64,000 nucleotides of DNA from Desmonostoc muscorum FACHB-395 (lineage in GTDB: Bacteria; Cyanobacteriota; Cyanobacteriia; Cyanobacteriales; Nostocaceae). The position numbers were made by a program, and so were the translations under genes. The first letter of the stretch is position 1. Each line of letters starts with the position of its first letter. The notes under the pieces were generated by a model that was not told where the DNA came from, did no database searches, and worked only from the letters and a program-made list of their open reading frames with translations. The stretch lies in the NCBI RefSeq assembly GCF_014698035.1, contig NZ_JACJSF010000030.1:1-64000 (forward strand), given 5' to 3'. This document shows positions 8,265-17,201 of the stretch, in pieces.

Positions 8265-8957
8265 CTAGACAAGATATTTGGGTTTTAAGACTAAATCTAC
8301 AGCAGTGCTGAAATCTTTAACGATTAAATCGGGGTGGTAAAGTTCCAATTGGGTGCGATCGCGGATACCACATTCCACAGCCATCACCTTGATATCATAA
8401 TTTTTAGCTGCGGTGATGTCGGCTTCCGTATCTCCCACCATCCAGGTATCGGCAGCCGGAGGTAGTTCTTTTAATGCCCTAGCCATTAACAAGGGCTTAT
8501 CTTCAATATCACGAGTTTTAACGTAGTCGTTACTCAGGCAATAACAACGATTTTCTGGGAAAAATCTCCCTAAATCGTGTTTTTTAAAAGCATAATCTAG
8601 TTCTCGAACTCGGCGCATGGTCATGACTGCCAAATCAATTCCCGCTTCTTGAATTTTTAACAGTGCATCCACAGCACCAGGCGCGAGAGTGTCATAGTTG
8701 AAATAAGCTTCTGTATGCACAGTTTGCCGCCGCAACTGGGCAAATTCTTGGGCTTGGGCTTCATCTAACCCTGAATTTAAGGCGATTTGTTTTTCAGGAA
8801 CGCGCGATCGCTTTAACTGCCAAAATTCCGCTTTCGGAAGTTCTTGCACTACTTGATCTGGGCGACGGGTTTTCTCTAAGCAGAATTGATAAACACGGTA
8901 GTACCGTTCGGAAACATCAATAATTGGGCCGTCGAAGTCAGTAATCAGTCTTAGCAT
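8265..8957 (-). CDS. HAD-superfamily hydrolase
   Basis: The 230-residue protein shows HAD motif I, DFDGPIIDVS, at the N-terminus, motif II in LAVMTMRRV, and motif IV in MVGDTEADITAAKN. The helical cap lies between residues 20 and 95. This is the phosphoglycolate phosphatase/beta-phosphoglucomutase-like group; the substrate cannot be told. It lies downstream of hppD on the same strand with about 100 bases between, so they could be co-transcribed. Start ATG 8957 gives MLRLITDFDGP, the expected beginning. Confidence 0.85.
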   Translation of the reverse strand: MLRLITDFDGPIIDVSERYYRVYQFCLEKTRRPDQVVQELPKAEFWQLKRSRVPEKQIALNSGLDEAQAQEFAQLRRQTVHTEAYFNYDTLAPGAVDALLKIQEAGIDLAVMTMRRVRELDYAFKKHDLGRFFPENRCYCLSNDYVKTRDIEDKPLLMARALKELPPAADTWMVGDTEADITAAKNYDIKVMAVECGIRDRTQLELYHPDLIVKDFSTAVDLVLKPKYLV

Positions 8958-9060
8958 CGGCGGAAAAAGTTAATTTTTATTAAAATTATCTCAGATGTAT
9001 GGCTATTTTCTGAGGGTATCAAGTCTGGCTGAATTTCAATTGATATTTTGTACTCAGGCA

Positions 9061-10137
9061 TTATTGCAGGGTACCACGTTTGATTTGTTCGCTTTCAATG
9101 GCTTCAAATAAGGCGCGAAAGTTACCTTCGCCAAAACCTTGAGCTTGGAAACGGCGTTCAATAAACTCAAAGAAAAATGTTGGCTGTTCAAAAATAGGCT
9201 GGGTGAAAATTTGCAGTAGTAGGGGTGCAGTTTGTTGTGTCCCTACGGGAGTATATTCTTGCCAGTCTACGAGAATTTCTTGTTGAGCGATCGCTTCTAG
9301 TTCTAGAGGTGATAGCGTGAGTCCTGAACGCTGTTTTAGCTGTGAATAGTAGGTTTGGGGAACTGAAAGCAAAGGTAAACCACTGGCACGAAATTTAGCG
9401 ATCGCACTCACCAGATTAGTTGTCCGTAAGGCAATATGTTGAATACCTGGCCCCCGATTGACATCTAAAAACTCCTGAATTTGGGAATTTTTGGAAGCTG
9501 GTTCATTAATTGGCAGTTGGACGCTGCCGTTATGCGAAACCATCACCTGACTGTGTAAAGCAGAACGATTGGTTTTAATTTTAAATGCTTGCTGGGGTTG
9601 AAAATCTAGGATTTTTTCGTACCAAGCGACAGCACGATCCAATTCACCAACTGCCACATTTAACACAATGTGATCTATAGCAGCAAAAGTGTTGTCATTT
9701 GTCATTTGTCCTTTGTCAAAAACTAATGACGAATGACTACTGACAAATGACCTTTCTATTAATGTATGAGTCAGTCCACCCCAGGCGGCAATTTTGCCAC
9801 ACTTGAGAAAAGCCCTACCTACCTGGCGTTCCTGGATGGGTTGTAGGATTGTAGCACCATGTTTTTGAGCTTGTGCGATCGCAGCTTCTACATCTTCCAC
9901 AGCAAAAGCGACATCTGCTACACCGGGTGGATATTTACGCAAAAACTCCGCTACTGGACTTGTGGGTAACAGTGGTGAAGATAGAAAAAAGCAGACAGCA
10001 CCACTTTTCACTACTTCTGTACAAGTGTGAAACGAACTGCTGCGATCGGCTACTGATTGAAAACCAAGATGGTGTACAAACCAATCCCGCCAAATTTTGG
10101 CATCTTCTACATAGAAATGAACGTGATCAATTTTCAT
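9061..10137 (-). CDS. hppD: 4-hydroxyphenylpyruvate dioxygenase
   Basis: This Fe(II) enzyme makes homogentisate from 4-hydroxyphenylpyruvate; in cyanobacteria homogentisate feeds tocopherol synthesis. Two VOC modules are visible: residues 1-130 (starting IDHVHFYVEDAKIW) and about 150-345 (starting IDHIVLNVAVGELDRAVAWY). The iron ligands can be assigned to His in IDHIVLN, His in IQHIALRT and Glu in FFEFIERR near the C-terminus. It is 358 residues, slightly long because a short tandem repeat has entered in frame between the modules (encoding about residues 128-150). Start ATG 10137. Confidence 0.93.
   Translation of the reverse strand: MKIDHVHFYVEDAKIWRDWFVHHLGFQSVADRSSSFHTCTEVVKSGAVCFFLSSPLLPTSPVAEFLRKYPPGVADVAFAVEDVEAAIAQAQKHGATILQPIQERQVGRAFLKCGKIAAWGGLTHTLIERSFVSSHSSLVFDKGQMTNDNTFAAIDHIVLNVAVGELDRAVAWYEKILDFQPQQAFKIKTNRSALHSQVMVSHNGSVQLPINEPASKNSQIQEFLDVNRGPGIQHIALRTTNLVSAIAKFRASGLPLLSVPQTYYSQLKQRSGLTLSPLELEAIAQQEILVDWQEYTPVGTQQTAPLLLQIFTQPIFEQPTFFFEFIERRFQAQGFGEGNFRALFEAIESEQIKRGTLQ
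9691..9753. repeat. Short tandem repeat inserted in frame in hppD
   Basis: The stretch has GTCATTTGTCATTTGTCCTTT followed after a short gap by the complementary GACAAATGACC. The same 7-base unit GTCATTT/GTCATTG makes the intergenic tandem repeat at 32058-32106. In the protein it encodes the linker SSHSSLVFDKGQMTNDN between the two VOC modules. It keeps the frame. Confidence 0.75.
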
Positions 10138-10243
10138 AGATATTGAAAATCCAGCATAACAGCTTATATATCTGTAAATTTTGCCTCTTTTGCTAGATTT
10201 TCATGTCCTTCCTAAGCAGGAATTATTTAGGCGAACTCCCACT

Positions 10244-10948
10244 CTAAAAGAACATATGACTATCAGGTTGAATATTAATTTCCATTGGCACAGCTTGCGG
10301 TTCGGCAGAAAGGGCAAAGAAAATAGCATTGGCAGCAGTTTCAGGACTGAGCATTTTTTTCCGGTCTACTTTTAGGTTGACATTATCCCAGAAAGGAGAA
10401 TCTACCCCACCAAAGTAGAATAGCGTGAACTTGATACCAAAACGCTTGAGTTCCTCTGCCATGCACTTGCTAAAACCCACAACACCAAACTTAGAAGCAG
10501 AATAAGCTGCTGCCATCCCCATCGAATGCTTGCCGAGAATTCCTACCACATTACAGATGTGACCAGACTTGCGCTTTTGCATCTCTTCAGCAGCCGCCTG
10601 GCTAGTATAAAAGCTGCCTTTTAAGTTGACATCTAGCATCTTGTCTAAATCAGCAGGTTCCAGGCTGTTGTAAGGCTTGAGTATACCTACACCGGCTGCA
10701 TTCACTAAAATATCGATTTGACCAAACTGAGCGATGGTCTTTTCTATCAAAATATCTACTTGTTGGGGGTCAGTAATATCAGTGGGAACGGTCAAAACTT
10801 CCCCTGATAAATCAGCCGCCAGTGTTGTTAAACGAGCTGCATCCCTCGCAGCCAATACCAACCGGACTCCGGTGGGCGCAAGTTTATGTGTTAAAGCTGA
10901 ACCAATACCACCAGTAGCACCGACAATAACGACAACTTTATCCTGCAT
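10244..10948 (-). CDS. SDR-family oxidoreductase
   Basis: A classical short-chain dehydrogenase of 234 residues: cofactor motif GATGGIGSAL at 10-19, NAAGVG after strand 4, the catalytic Ser region NVVGILGKHS, and the YSASKFG active-site Tyr/Lys near residue 153. LAARDA after strand 2 suggests NADP(H). The substrate is unknown. It is upstream of hppD on the same strand, with about 100 bases between. The start MQDKVVVIVGATGG is typical. Confidence 0.92.
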   Translation of the reverse strand: MQDKVVVIVGATGGIGSALTHKLAPTGVRLVLAARDAARLTTLAADLSGEVLTVPTDITDPQQVDILIEKTIAQFGQIDILVNAAGVGILKPYNSLEPADLDKMLDVNLKGSFYTSQAAAEEMQKRKSGHICNVVGILGKHSMGMAAAYSASKFGVVGFSKCMAEELKRFGIKFTLFYFGGVDSPFWDNVNLKVDRKKMLSPETAANAIFFALSAEPQAVPMEINIQPDSHMFF

Positions 10949-11029
10949 TGCAATATTTATATTTCTTTACATCTGTTTACATAATACTGAATTACAGGCT
11001 CAGGTTGTACGTAAACATCCAGAAAGTAT

Positions 11030-12313
11030 CTAATCGCAGAATAGTGCTGTTACCTCGTATTCTTTGCCACTCGCTTTTAATGTAAATGTGGGAGACGATT
11101 CTAAATATTTAACAAAACTAGAACCCAACTTTAATTTTTTTATAATTGAATTAGGGGATTCTCCGGTTATTTTCTGTAACTCTGAACAGAGTTTAGGCAC
11201 AGATAATTTAGTTGTAGGAGAATTTATATGTATATCCTGAATAATTTTAAATAGTAATTTATCTAATATTTCTCCATTAGCAATTGTTGTAAAGTCTTCT
11301 TGTTTTTCTTTTTCTTGAATAGATTCGGTCAGTGATTTATTTACAACAGGGGTTATTTTCTCATTTTCTGGTTGCTTTAAATTATGTTTAATATTAATCT
11401 CGCATCTTTCTTGAAATGAAGTTGCAACATCCACTAAACTGTTTAACCTAGCATTGATTGATTCCTGTTCAGTTTTAATCAAATCTTGAATTGTATCAAG
11501 CACTTTTTCAAAAGATGGAACTTCTGTTGCCACTGCTAAGGAATAATCAGTTAATTTGCCAGTATTCCGATTTTCTACATGCAAAATTTGCCCTTGTCTA
11601 CGTACCCAATAAACAATCAATCCCTGGTTTTGGAGTTCGTTACAAAGATGATTTAAAATTCCATCGCTAGAACAGACTAATATTTCTTTAAGTGTTGGAT
11701 AAGAGCGTAAGATAGAAGCACCAAATGCAATCATTTTTGCATCAGCACTATTTTTACCTTCAGGCACATGGACAAGTTGATAGCCACGGTTATATAGTTC
11801 AATATCTTGCTTCCCAATATTGGGATTTTTCCAGTTAGCAAATGCAATTTTAACTTGGAGAGGATATTTACAAATACTGGCTAAAAAAAATTCTGAATTA
11901 ATATCTAATTTTAAATTTTCTGCATCCAAAAGTAGAAGAGAGATTCCTATTTCTTTATGTCTAATTTCATTTTCTTGCTGAATTTTTAAGAGCAATTGGC
12001 TGAACACAGAAGATTCTAAGCAATCAGGTGATAGTATAGTTTGCAGAAGTTCTTCAGCTAATATAAAATTAAAAGAGCCAAGACCTTTCTCTGTGATTTT
12101 TTCTGGCAGGTTTTTTACTAAAGGAAGTTCCGCCTCATCAGTTATAGATACTTTAGTATGTCCATTGCTGTTAGCAAGCAAGTCCATTTCCAGGGAACGA
12201 GGTAATGCAGGCTCAAAGAATTGTTTGCCACAATTTTTGCAGAGGTAATTCTGCTGGTCATTGCGACGACCATTTTTATAATATGAAGTAGATTCGCACA
12301 GAGGACATTTCAT
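11030..12313 (-). CDS. Zinc ribbon-NYN nuclease-LOTUS-like protein
   Basis: From ATG 12313 the protein is 427 residues. Residues 3-33 form a four-Cys zinc ribbon (C3, C6, C25, C28) of the kind that begins IS1-type transposases (NYLCKNCGKQFF). Residues about 122-270 form a PIN-like NYN ribonuclease domain, with Asp130 in LLLDAEN, Asp191 in SADAKM and Asp217 in VCSSDG. Residues about 375-420 look like a LOTUS/OST-HTH winged helix (LSVPKLCSELQKITGESPN). NYN plus OST-HTH proteins act on RNA; the ribbon may add nucleic-acid binding. The frame runs 34 codons further upstream, but that part is not protein-like. Base composition is AT-richer than the neighbours. Confidence 0.75.
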   Translation of the reverse strand: MKCPLCESTSYYKNGRRNDQQNYLCKNCGKQFFEPALPRSLEMDLLANSNGHTKVSITDEAELPLVKNLPEKITEKGLGSFNFILAEELLQTILSPDCLESSVFSQLLLKIQQENEIRHKEIGISLLLLDAENLKLDINSEFFLASICKYPLQVKIAFANWKNPNIGKQDIELYNRGYQLVHVPEGKNSADAKMIAFGASILRSYPTLKEILVCSSDGILNHLCNELQNQGLIVYWVRRQGQILHVENRNTGKLTDYSLAVATEVPSFEKVLDTIQDLIKTEQESINARLNSLVDVATSFQERCEINIKHNLKQPENEKITPVVNKSLTESIQEKEKQEDFTTIANGEILDKLLFKIIQDIHINSPTTKLSVPKLCSELQKITGESPNSIIKKLKLGSSFVKYLESSPTFTLKASGKEYEVTALFCD

Positions 12314-12497
12314 CTTATGGTTCAGGTGGTCTAGGCAGATACTTTTCTTTAAGTATATAGTATAAAAAAAGACTGTCAATGTCAGTCTGCATTGCCCAAC
12401 ATAAGAAGAACTCAAAGTAAGCAGAAATTAAATTCAACCTTAATTTCCGCCTGCACTATGTCATAGCCCTATGAATAGTTAGATTTTAAGAAACGCT

Positions 12498-13277
12498 TCA
12501 ATTAACGCGGGCAAAAACGTATTCACGGGTGCGAGAATCTACGGGATTAGTAAAAATTTTATTTGTAGTACCAAATTCAACCATTTGAGTAATACGATTT
12601 TCATTACTATGAAAGAAAGCCGTAAAATCAGATAGGCGAGTAACTTGATGCATGTTGTGAGTAACGATCACAATTGTTAACTCAGAACGCAAGTTATGGA
12701 TCAAATGCTCAATTTTCATGCTAGCAGCAGGATCAAGACCTGAACAAGGCTCATCCATCAATAAAACATTTGGTTTAACTGCTAAAGCCCTAGCAATACA
12801 TAATCTTTGTTGTTGACCACCAGAAAGTTCTAAAGCAGACTTGTGCAACTTATTTTTCACTTCATCCCAAAGTTCGGCAGCTTTGATGGCAGATTCAACA
12901 ATTCCATCTAATTCTACTTTCGGATGCCATCCAATCAATTTCACTCCATAAGCAACATTATCGTAAACACTCATAGGAAAAAGATTTGGCTTGGGAAAAA
13001 CCATACTAACTTGGCGACGTAAGCGATTGATATTGACCCGACGCTCATAAATACTCTGACCAAAAAACTCTACTTTTCCTTCAACCTTCACTTCTCCTTC
13101 TAATTCACTCATGCGATTTAACGATTTAATAAAAGTAGATTTGCCACAACCGCTAGAACCAATAATTGCCGTGATTTGGTTTTGGTAAATATCCATTGAC
13201 ACGCCTTCAACTATCTTTTGAGTGTCGTAAGAGAAGCTGAAGTTTTTGACTCTGATGGCTGGAATTAGTTTACTCAT
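12498..13277 (-). CDS. pstB2: Phosphate ABC transporter ATP-binding protein, divergent copy
   Basis: A 259-residue PstB paralog of the next gene upstream. Walker A is GSSGCGKST, the signature is LSGGQQQR, Walker B is VLLMDEP and the H-loop is VTHNMHQ. The Q-loop, VFQKPN in the other copy, is VFPKPN here: the conserved glutamine is proline (codon CCC). The cell therefore has one orthodox and one altered ATPase for the Pst importer. It is the last gene of the pst series, separated from pstB1 by 553 bases. Whether it is functional, regulatory or decaying cannot be decided; the frame is intact and the rest of the protein is conserved. Confidence 0.9.
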   Translation of the reverse strand: MSKLIPAIRVKNFSFSYDTQKIVEGVSMDIYQNQITAIIGSSGCGKSTFIKSLNRMSELEGEVKVEGKVEFFGQSIYERRVNINRLRRQVSMVFPKPNLFPMSVYDNVAYGVKLIGWHPKVELDGIVESAIKAAELWDEVKNKLHKSALELSGGQQQRLCIARALAVKPNVLLMDEPCSGLDPAASMKIEHLIHNLRSELTIVIVTHNMHQVTRLSDFTAFFHSNENRITQMVEFGTTNKIFTNPVDSRTREYVFARVN

Positions 13278-13830
13278 ATTGCCAAAACGTGTAAAACAAA
13301 ACTTAACTAAGTAAAACAGTACAAATCAGCACAGTTGTTTCACTATGTTACTCCTAAAAGGAGATATACATGTAAATTACGTAGTTATGCTGTAGTCATC
13401 CAGCAGATAAACTGTTATCAGATATTCATCTTAAGACTGTGTTCCAAAAATTATCTTTTATAGACTTTTTATGCCTATCTTTTCCCCCTTAATTGACGTA
13501 TCATCTCTGTTATGAGAAAAGATTTGGTCTGGTTCGATTTAAAATAGTTATATAGAAATCCGCTTTGATTTTTGTTCGCGCGGCATGGTGTAGCCATACT
13601 TACTTGTGTGGGTTGGCAAGAGGTAATAGGAAAAAAGGCTTTTTAAGTTGTACAGAGTTTTTTCAAAAATTAAATATGAGTTCTATATCAATATCACATA
13701 CACCTCATGGATAATGAGGAGTTAGTTTATTTATCAAGATAAATTAATAACTTTTTTAAACTACATTTTATGAGTATCTTCTAGCGCGAGATAGTTCGAC
13801 AAAAATCAATAAGTCACGCTAGAACATACC
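13278..13830. other. Intergenic region between the two pstB genes, nothing recognised
   Basis: 553 AT-rich bases have no open frame of interest. It is long for an operon spacer, so pstB2 may have its own promoter here. I could not find a clear Pho box or a canonical terminator. Confidence 0.4.
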
Positions 13831-14610
13831 TTAACCGAAACGCCCTGAAATGTAGTCGCGGGTGCGAGGGTCTAGTGGATTATTAAAGATTTGCTCTGTA
13901 GCGCCAAATTCAATCATTTGACCAATGCGACTTTCGTCGGTGCTAAAGAAAGCCGTAAAATCAGAAACGCGGGCGGCTTGCTGCATATTGTGGGTAACAA
14001 TCGCAATTGTCAACTCAGACTGTAAGCTATGAAGGAGTTCCTCAACTTTCATGGTGGCAATGGGGTCAAGAGCCGAGCATGGCTCATCCATCAGCAGAAC
14101 TTTCGGCTTAACTGCTAAAGCGCGGGCAATACATAATCTTTGTTGTTGACCACCAGACAGCCCTAAAGCTGATTTATCGAGCTTATCTTTGACTTCATCC
14201 CAAAGAGCAGCGCTTTTAAGGGCAGATTCAACAATTTCATCTAATTCTAATTTTGAATTTCTACCTGCTATTCTCATACCGTAGGCAACATTTTCGTAAA
14301 TGCTTATCGGAAAAGGATTCGGTTTTTGAAACACCATACCAATTTGGCGGCGTAATCGGTTGATGTTGACACGAGGATCGTAAATATTCTGACCAAAAAA
14401 TTCTACATGTCCTTCAACTTTTACAGGACCTTCTAATTCGCTAATGCGATTAAGAATTTTGATAAAGGTAGATTTACCACAACCACTAGGGCCAATAATT
14501 GCAGTTACTTGTTTTTGATAAATATCTATTGATACCTTTTCAATTGCTTTTGTTGTGCCATAGTAAAAGCTGATATTTTTAACTTTGATAGCTGGAATTA
14601 GGTTACTCAT
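13831..14610 (-). CDS. pstB1: Phosphate ABC transporter ATP-binding protein
   Basis: The ATPase subunit of the high-affinity PstSCAB phosphate importer, at the cytoplasmic face of the membrane. All motifs are present in 259 residues: Walker [11 protein letters not shown]-loop [11 protein letters not shown], signature LSGGQQQR, Walker [14 protein letters not shown] and H-loop VTHNMQQ. It follows pstA with a spacer of about 200 bases and precedes the divergent copy pstB2. It is the copy expected to power uptake. Confidence 0.96.
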   Translation of the reverse strand: MSNLIPAIKVKNISFYYGTTKAIEKVSIDIYQKQVTAIIGPSGCGKSTFIKILNRISELEGPVKVEGHVEFFGQNIYDPRVNINRLRRQIGMVFQKPNPFPISIYENVAYGMRIAGRNSKLELDEIVESALKSAALWDEVKDKLDKSALGLSGGQQQRLCIARALAVKPKVLLMDEPCSALDPIATMKVEELLHSLQSELTIAIVTHNMQQAARVSDFTAFFSTDESRIGQMIEFGATEQIFNNPLDPRTRDYISGRFG

Positions 14611-14813
14611 GCTTGATTAAGGTGCGAAATAAAAATTATAAAAACAGAATTCAGGAGTCAGGATTAAGACGAAATTATATAATAGTAATAGGAGACAATC
14701 AAATATATTTTAATTTTCTACTAAACTTACTATTTAATAGCGTTAAATTACTAGTAAATCTGAATCATCTACTAATTAATTCTTACCTCTGACTTCTGAA
14801 TTCTGTATTCTGC

Positions 14814-15695
14814 TCATTTTATTCTTCTCTGTCTAATAACTAAGCGAGAAATAATGCTGACACATAAAATTAAGCCGAGTAAAACTATAGAAGTAGTCCA
14901 TACCAATTGGCTTTTTTCTGGGTCGGGGTCATTGTAGAGGTTAAAAATCAATACTGGTAAAGAAGCTGTTGGACTTAACAATCCTTCTGACCAATCTAGA
15001 CTAAATAAAGCGGTAAAAATTAAGGGTGCTGTTTCACCAGCAGCACGAGCTACAGCTAATAAAATGCCTGTAGTAATTCCGGGGATTGCAGTAGTGACAA
15101 CAATGCGAAAAGTAGTTTGGAAGCGAGTTCCACCTAAAGCAGCAGAGGCGAGGCGTTGAGATGCAGGAATCAGTTTTAAGGATTCTTCTGTTGTCAGTAT
15201 AATCACAGGTAGCATAATCACAGCTAAAGCAAAACCACCTGCGATCGCACTAAATCCTTTAGTTACTAGAACTATTACACCATAAGCGAATACACCTACA
15301 ACAATTGAAGGCACGCCTGTAAGAATGCTGGTGATAAAACGAACAACACTAGCAATTGTGTTGCTTTGTCCAAATTCTGCTAAGAAAATTCCTGTCATAA
15401 TCCCTGTGGGAATGCTTAAAATAGAACCAATTATCACCATAATTATGGTTCCCAGGATGGCATTGCCAAAGCCATTATCAATCACTGCTTTGACAAACAT
15501 TTCTGATTTGAGTCCAGATATTCCCCGGATGAAAATTTCCCACAAAATTGATAATAAAGGAATGAGTGCTAGACCTGTAAAACCAAAGGCGATCGCATTC
15601 ATTGCATAAGTAAATATTACTCGCTCTGTTGGCAGAGGACTGCATAATTCTGCTACTAAAGATTCATCCCTTTCTGACTGGATGTAACCACTCAT
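14814..15695 (-). CDS. pstA: Phosphate ABC transporter permease PstA
   Basis: A 293-residue inner-membrane subunit with about six hydrophobic helices. The coupling-helix EAA-like segment is SQRLASAALGGTRFQTTFRI, followed by ARAAGETAPLIFTALF, typical of PstA. With PstC it forms the channel for phosphate. It begins about 50 bases after pstC ends, so the two are surely one transcript. Start ATG 15695. Confidence 0.96.
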   Translation of the reverse strand: MSGYIQSERDESLVAELCSPLPTERVIFTYAMNAIAFGFTGLALIPLLSILWEIFIRGISGLKSEMFVKAVIDNGFGNAILGTIIMVIIGSILSIPTGIMTGIFLAEFGQSNTIASVVRFITSILTGVPSIVVGVFAYGVIVLVTKGFSAIAGGFALAVIMLPVIILTTEESLKLIPASQRLASAALGGTRFQTTFRIVVTTAIPGITTGILLAVARAAGETAPLIFTALFSLDWSEGLLSPTASLPVLIFNLYNDPDPEKSQLVWTTSIVLLGLILCVSIISRLVIRQRRIK

Positions 15696-15747
15696 AAGTT
15701 TTACAAATTTTGATTGATAAACGTCTTGCTACACCGATAAGAAAATA

Positions 15748-16725
15748 TCATTTGTTTTTCCTAGCAACCCACTTCACCAATAGTACAGCGCCAATATTTA
15801 CAGCTAAAGTCAATCCAAACAAAATCAATCCCAAATAGCTTAAAGCACCTATATGTAATCCCGGTTCAGCTTCAGCAAATTCATTAGCTAATACAGAGGG
15901 AATTGTATAAGCTGGATCGAGTAAAGAAGCGCTGATTTGAGCAGAGTTACCAATCACCATAGTGACAGCCATTGTTTCACCCAAAGCACGTCCTAAAGCA
16001 AGCATGGCTGCACTCACAATTCCAGAAAATCCCGATGGTAGCAAGACTCGAAAAATTGTTTCCCAACGAGTTCCACCCAAAGCCATAGATGCACTACGTA
16101 ATTCTTTAGGGATAGCCATTAAGACATCACGGCTAATTGCTGCCATTGTGGGCAAAATCATGATGGCTAGAATAACTCCAGCAGTCAACATATTAGTTCC
16201 AGAAGGATCTTCTGTATTAAACAGTGGTATCCATTTAAAAGTGCTGGCTAGCCACTTTTGTAGAGGCTCTAAAACTGGAATAAAGACAAAAATTCCCCAT
16301 AGACCAATAATTACACTGGGAATTGCTGCAATTAATTCCACAACAAATGCTAGGATGGTTCGCAGCGATGTAGGTAAGAAATTTTCACTCGTGACTAAGG
16401 CTACTGCCATTCCCACCGGGATAGCAAATAAAATAGCGATCGCACTACTTACCAGAGTTCCATAAATATAGGGTAATGCACCAAAAATCTGATTACCTGT
16501 ATCCCAATCTTTTCCCCACAAAAACCCCAGTCCAAACTGCTTGATGGCTGGTAGAGCTTCTGAGAAAATTACCCAACTCATCAAAAATAGCACTGCAACA
16601 GTAATCACGGCAAAAAAGTATACTAGCCGTGTAAAACCTTGGTCAAACCAGAAGTTTGCACCACTGACACCTGTTAGATTAAAACTTTCATCGCCTAGAT
16701 TTGAATCATCTGATGAATTTGCCAT
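15748..16725 (-). CDS. pstC: Phosphate ABC transporter permease PstC
   Basis: A 325-residue membrane subunit with the PstC pattern: a polar N-terminus of about 30 residues, GSLVSSAIA-like helices, the conserved segment ELRSASMALGGTRWETIFRV and GRALGETMAVTMVIGN. It is the partner of PstA. A 476-base spacer containing a 135-bp mobile element separates it from pstS upstream, so the element may affect read-through from the pstS promoter. Confidence 0.96.
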   Translation of the reverse strand: MANSSDDSNLGDESFNLTGVSGANFWFDQGFTRLVYFFAVITVAVLFLMSWVIFSEALPAIKQFGLGFLWGKDWDTGNQIFGALPYIYGTLVSSAIAILFAIPVGMAVALVTSENFLPTSLRTILAFVVELIAAIPSVIIGLWGIFVFIPVLEPLQKWLASTFKWIPLFNTEDPSGTNMLTAGVILAIMILPTMAAISRDVLMAIPKELRSASMALGGTRWETIFRVLLPSGFSGIVSAAMLALGRALGETMAVTMVIGNSAQISASLLDPAYTIPSVLANEFAEAEPGLHIGALSYLGLILFGLTLAVNIGAVLLVKWVARKNK

Positions 16726-16830
16726 TACAAATCAATAAAATAGATTTTTGATTACTACTAGAACGAGTTATGAACTTACTCTAGTAGGAGAGGAAATTAG
16801 TAAGATAATCCCCCTATTCCCTCTTTTTAA

Positions 16831-16965
16831 GCAGGGTGGATTAATTGTGCGGAGAGAAAATTTGGAATCCCCGTAACCTCGTCAGCCTGCTAACAGGGGA
16901 ACTGGATTTATGAACGCAAGAATGAGGGTTTTAATTTTTCTCTCTAGACAATTAATCCACCCTGC
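16831..16965. mobile_element. 135-bp MITE-like element, copy 2, in the pstS-pstC spacer
   Basis: The ends are perfect 18-bp inverted repeats, GCAGGGTGGATTAATTGT and its complement. The same 17-base sequence, CTATTCCCTCTTTTTAA, lies at 16814-16830 and 16966-16982 (19 bases if ambiguous edge bases are counted), giving a direct repeat as long as that of copy 1. It matches the reverse of 216-350 at all but one position. The rebuilt target has a CCCCCT arm and an AGGGGG arm. Confidence 0.85.
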
Positions 16966-17051
16966 CTATTCCCTCTTTTTAAGGGGGAACATTAAAATCC
17001 CCCTTTTTAAGTAGGTTGGGGGAAATTTTCTACGTAAGTTCTAAAGTTGTG

Positions 17052-17124
17052 TAGGTTGAGTTGAGTAACGAAACCCAACATTTTCATAGCTTTGTTGGGT
17101 TGCGCTTTGCTTCACCCAACCTAC
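17052..17124. repeat. TAGGTTGGGT-type palindromic repeat, copy 1
   Basis: An imperfect inverted repeat starts TAGGTTGAGTTGAGTAACG and ends CACCCAACCTA, with AACCCAACA and TGTTGGGTT in the middle. Related copies lie at 26965-27046 and 48223-48341. This family is common in intergenic DNA of filamentous cyanobacteria. Confidence 0.6.
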
Positions 17125-17201
17125 AATTTTTATTAACCCAAACGTATTGCTTTTTAAGTGGGTTGGGGGATATTTTCTACGTAAGTCCTAAAGTTTGCAA
17201 A

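Noticed and set aside
15962-16465. Antisense open frame of 167 codons in pstC
   Set aside because: Shadow of a clear membrane permease gene; no start signals and unlikely composition.
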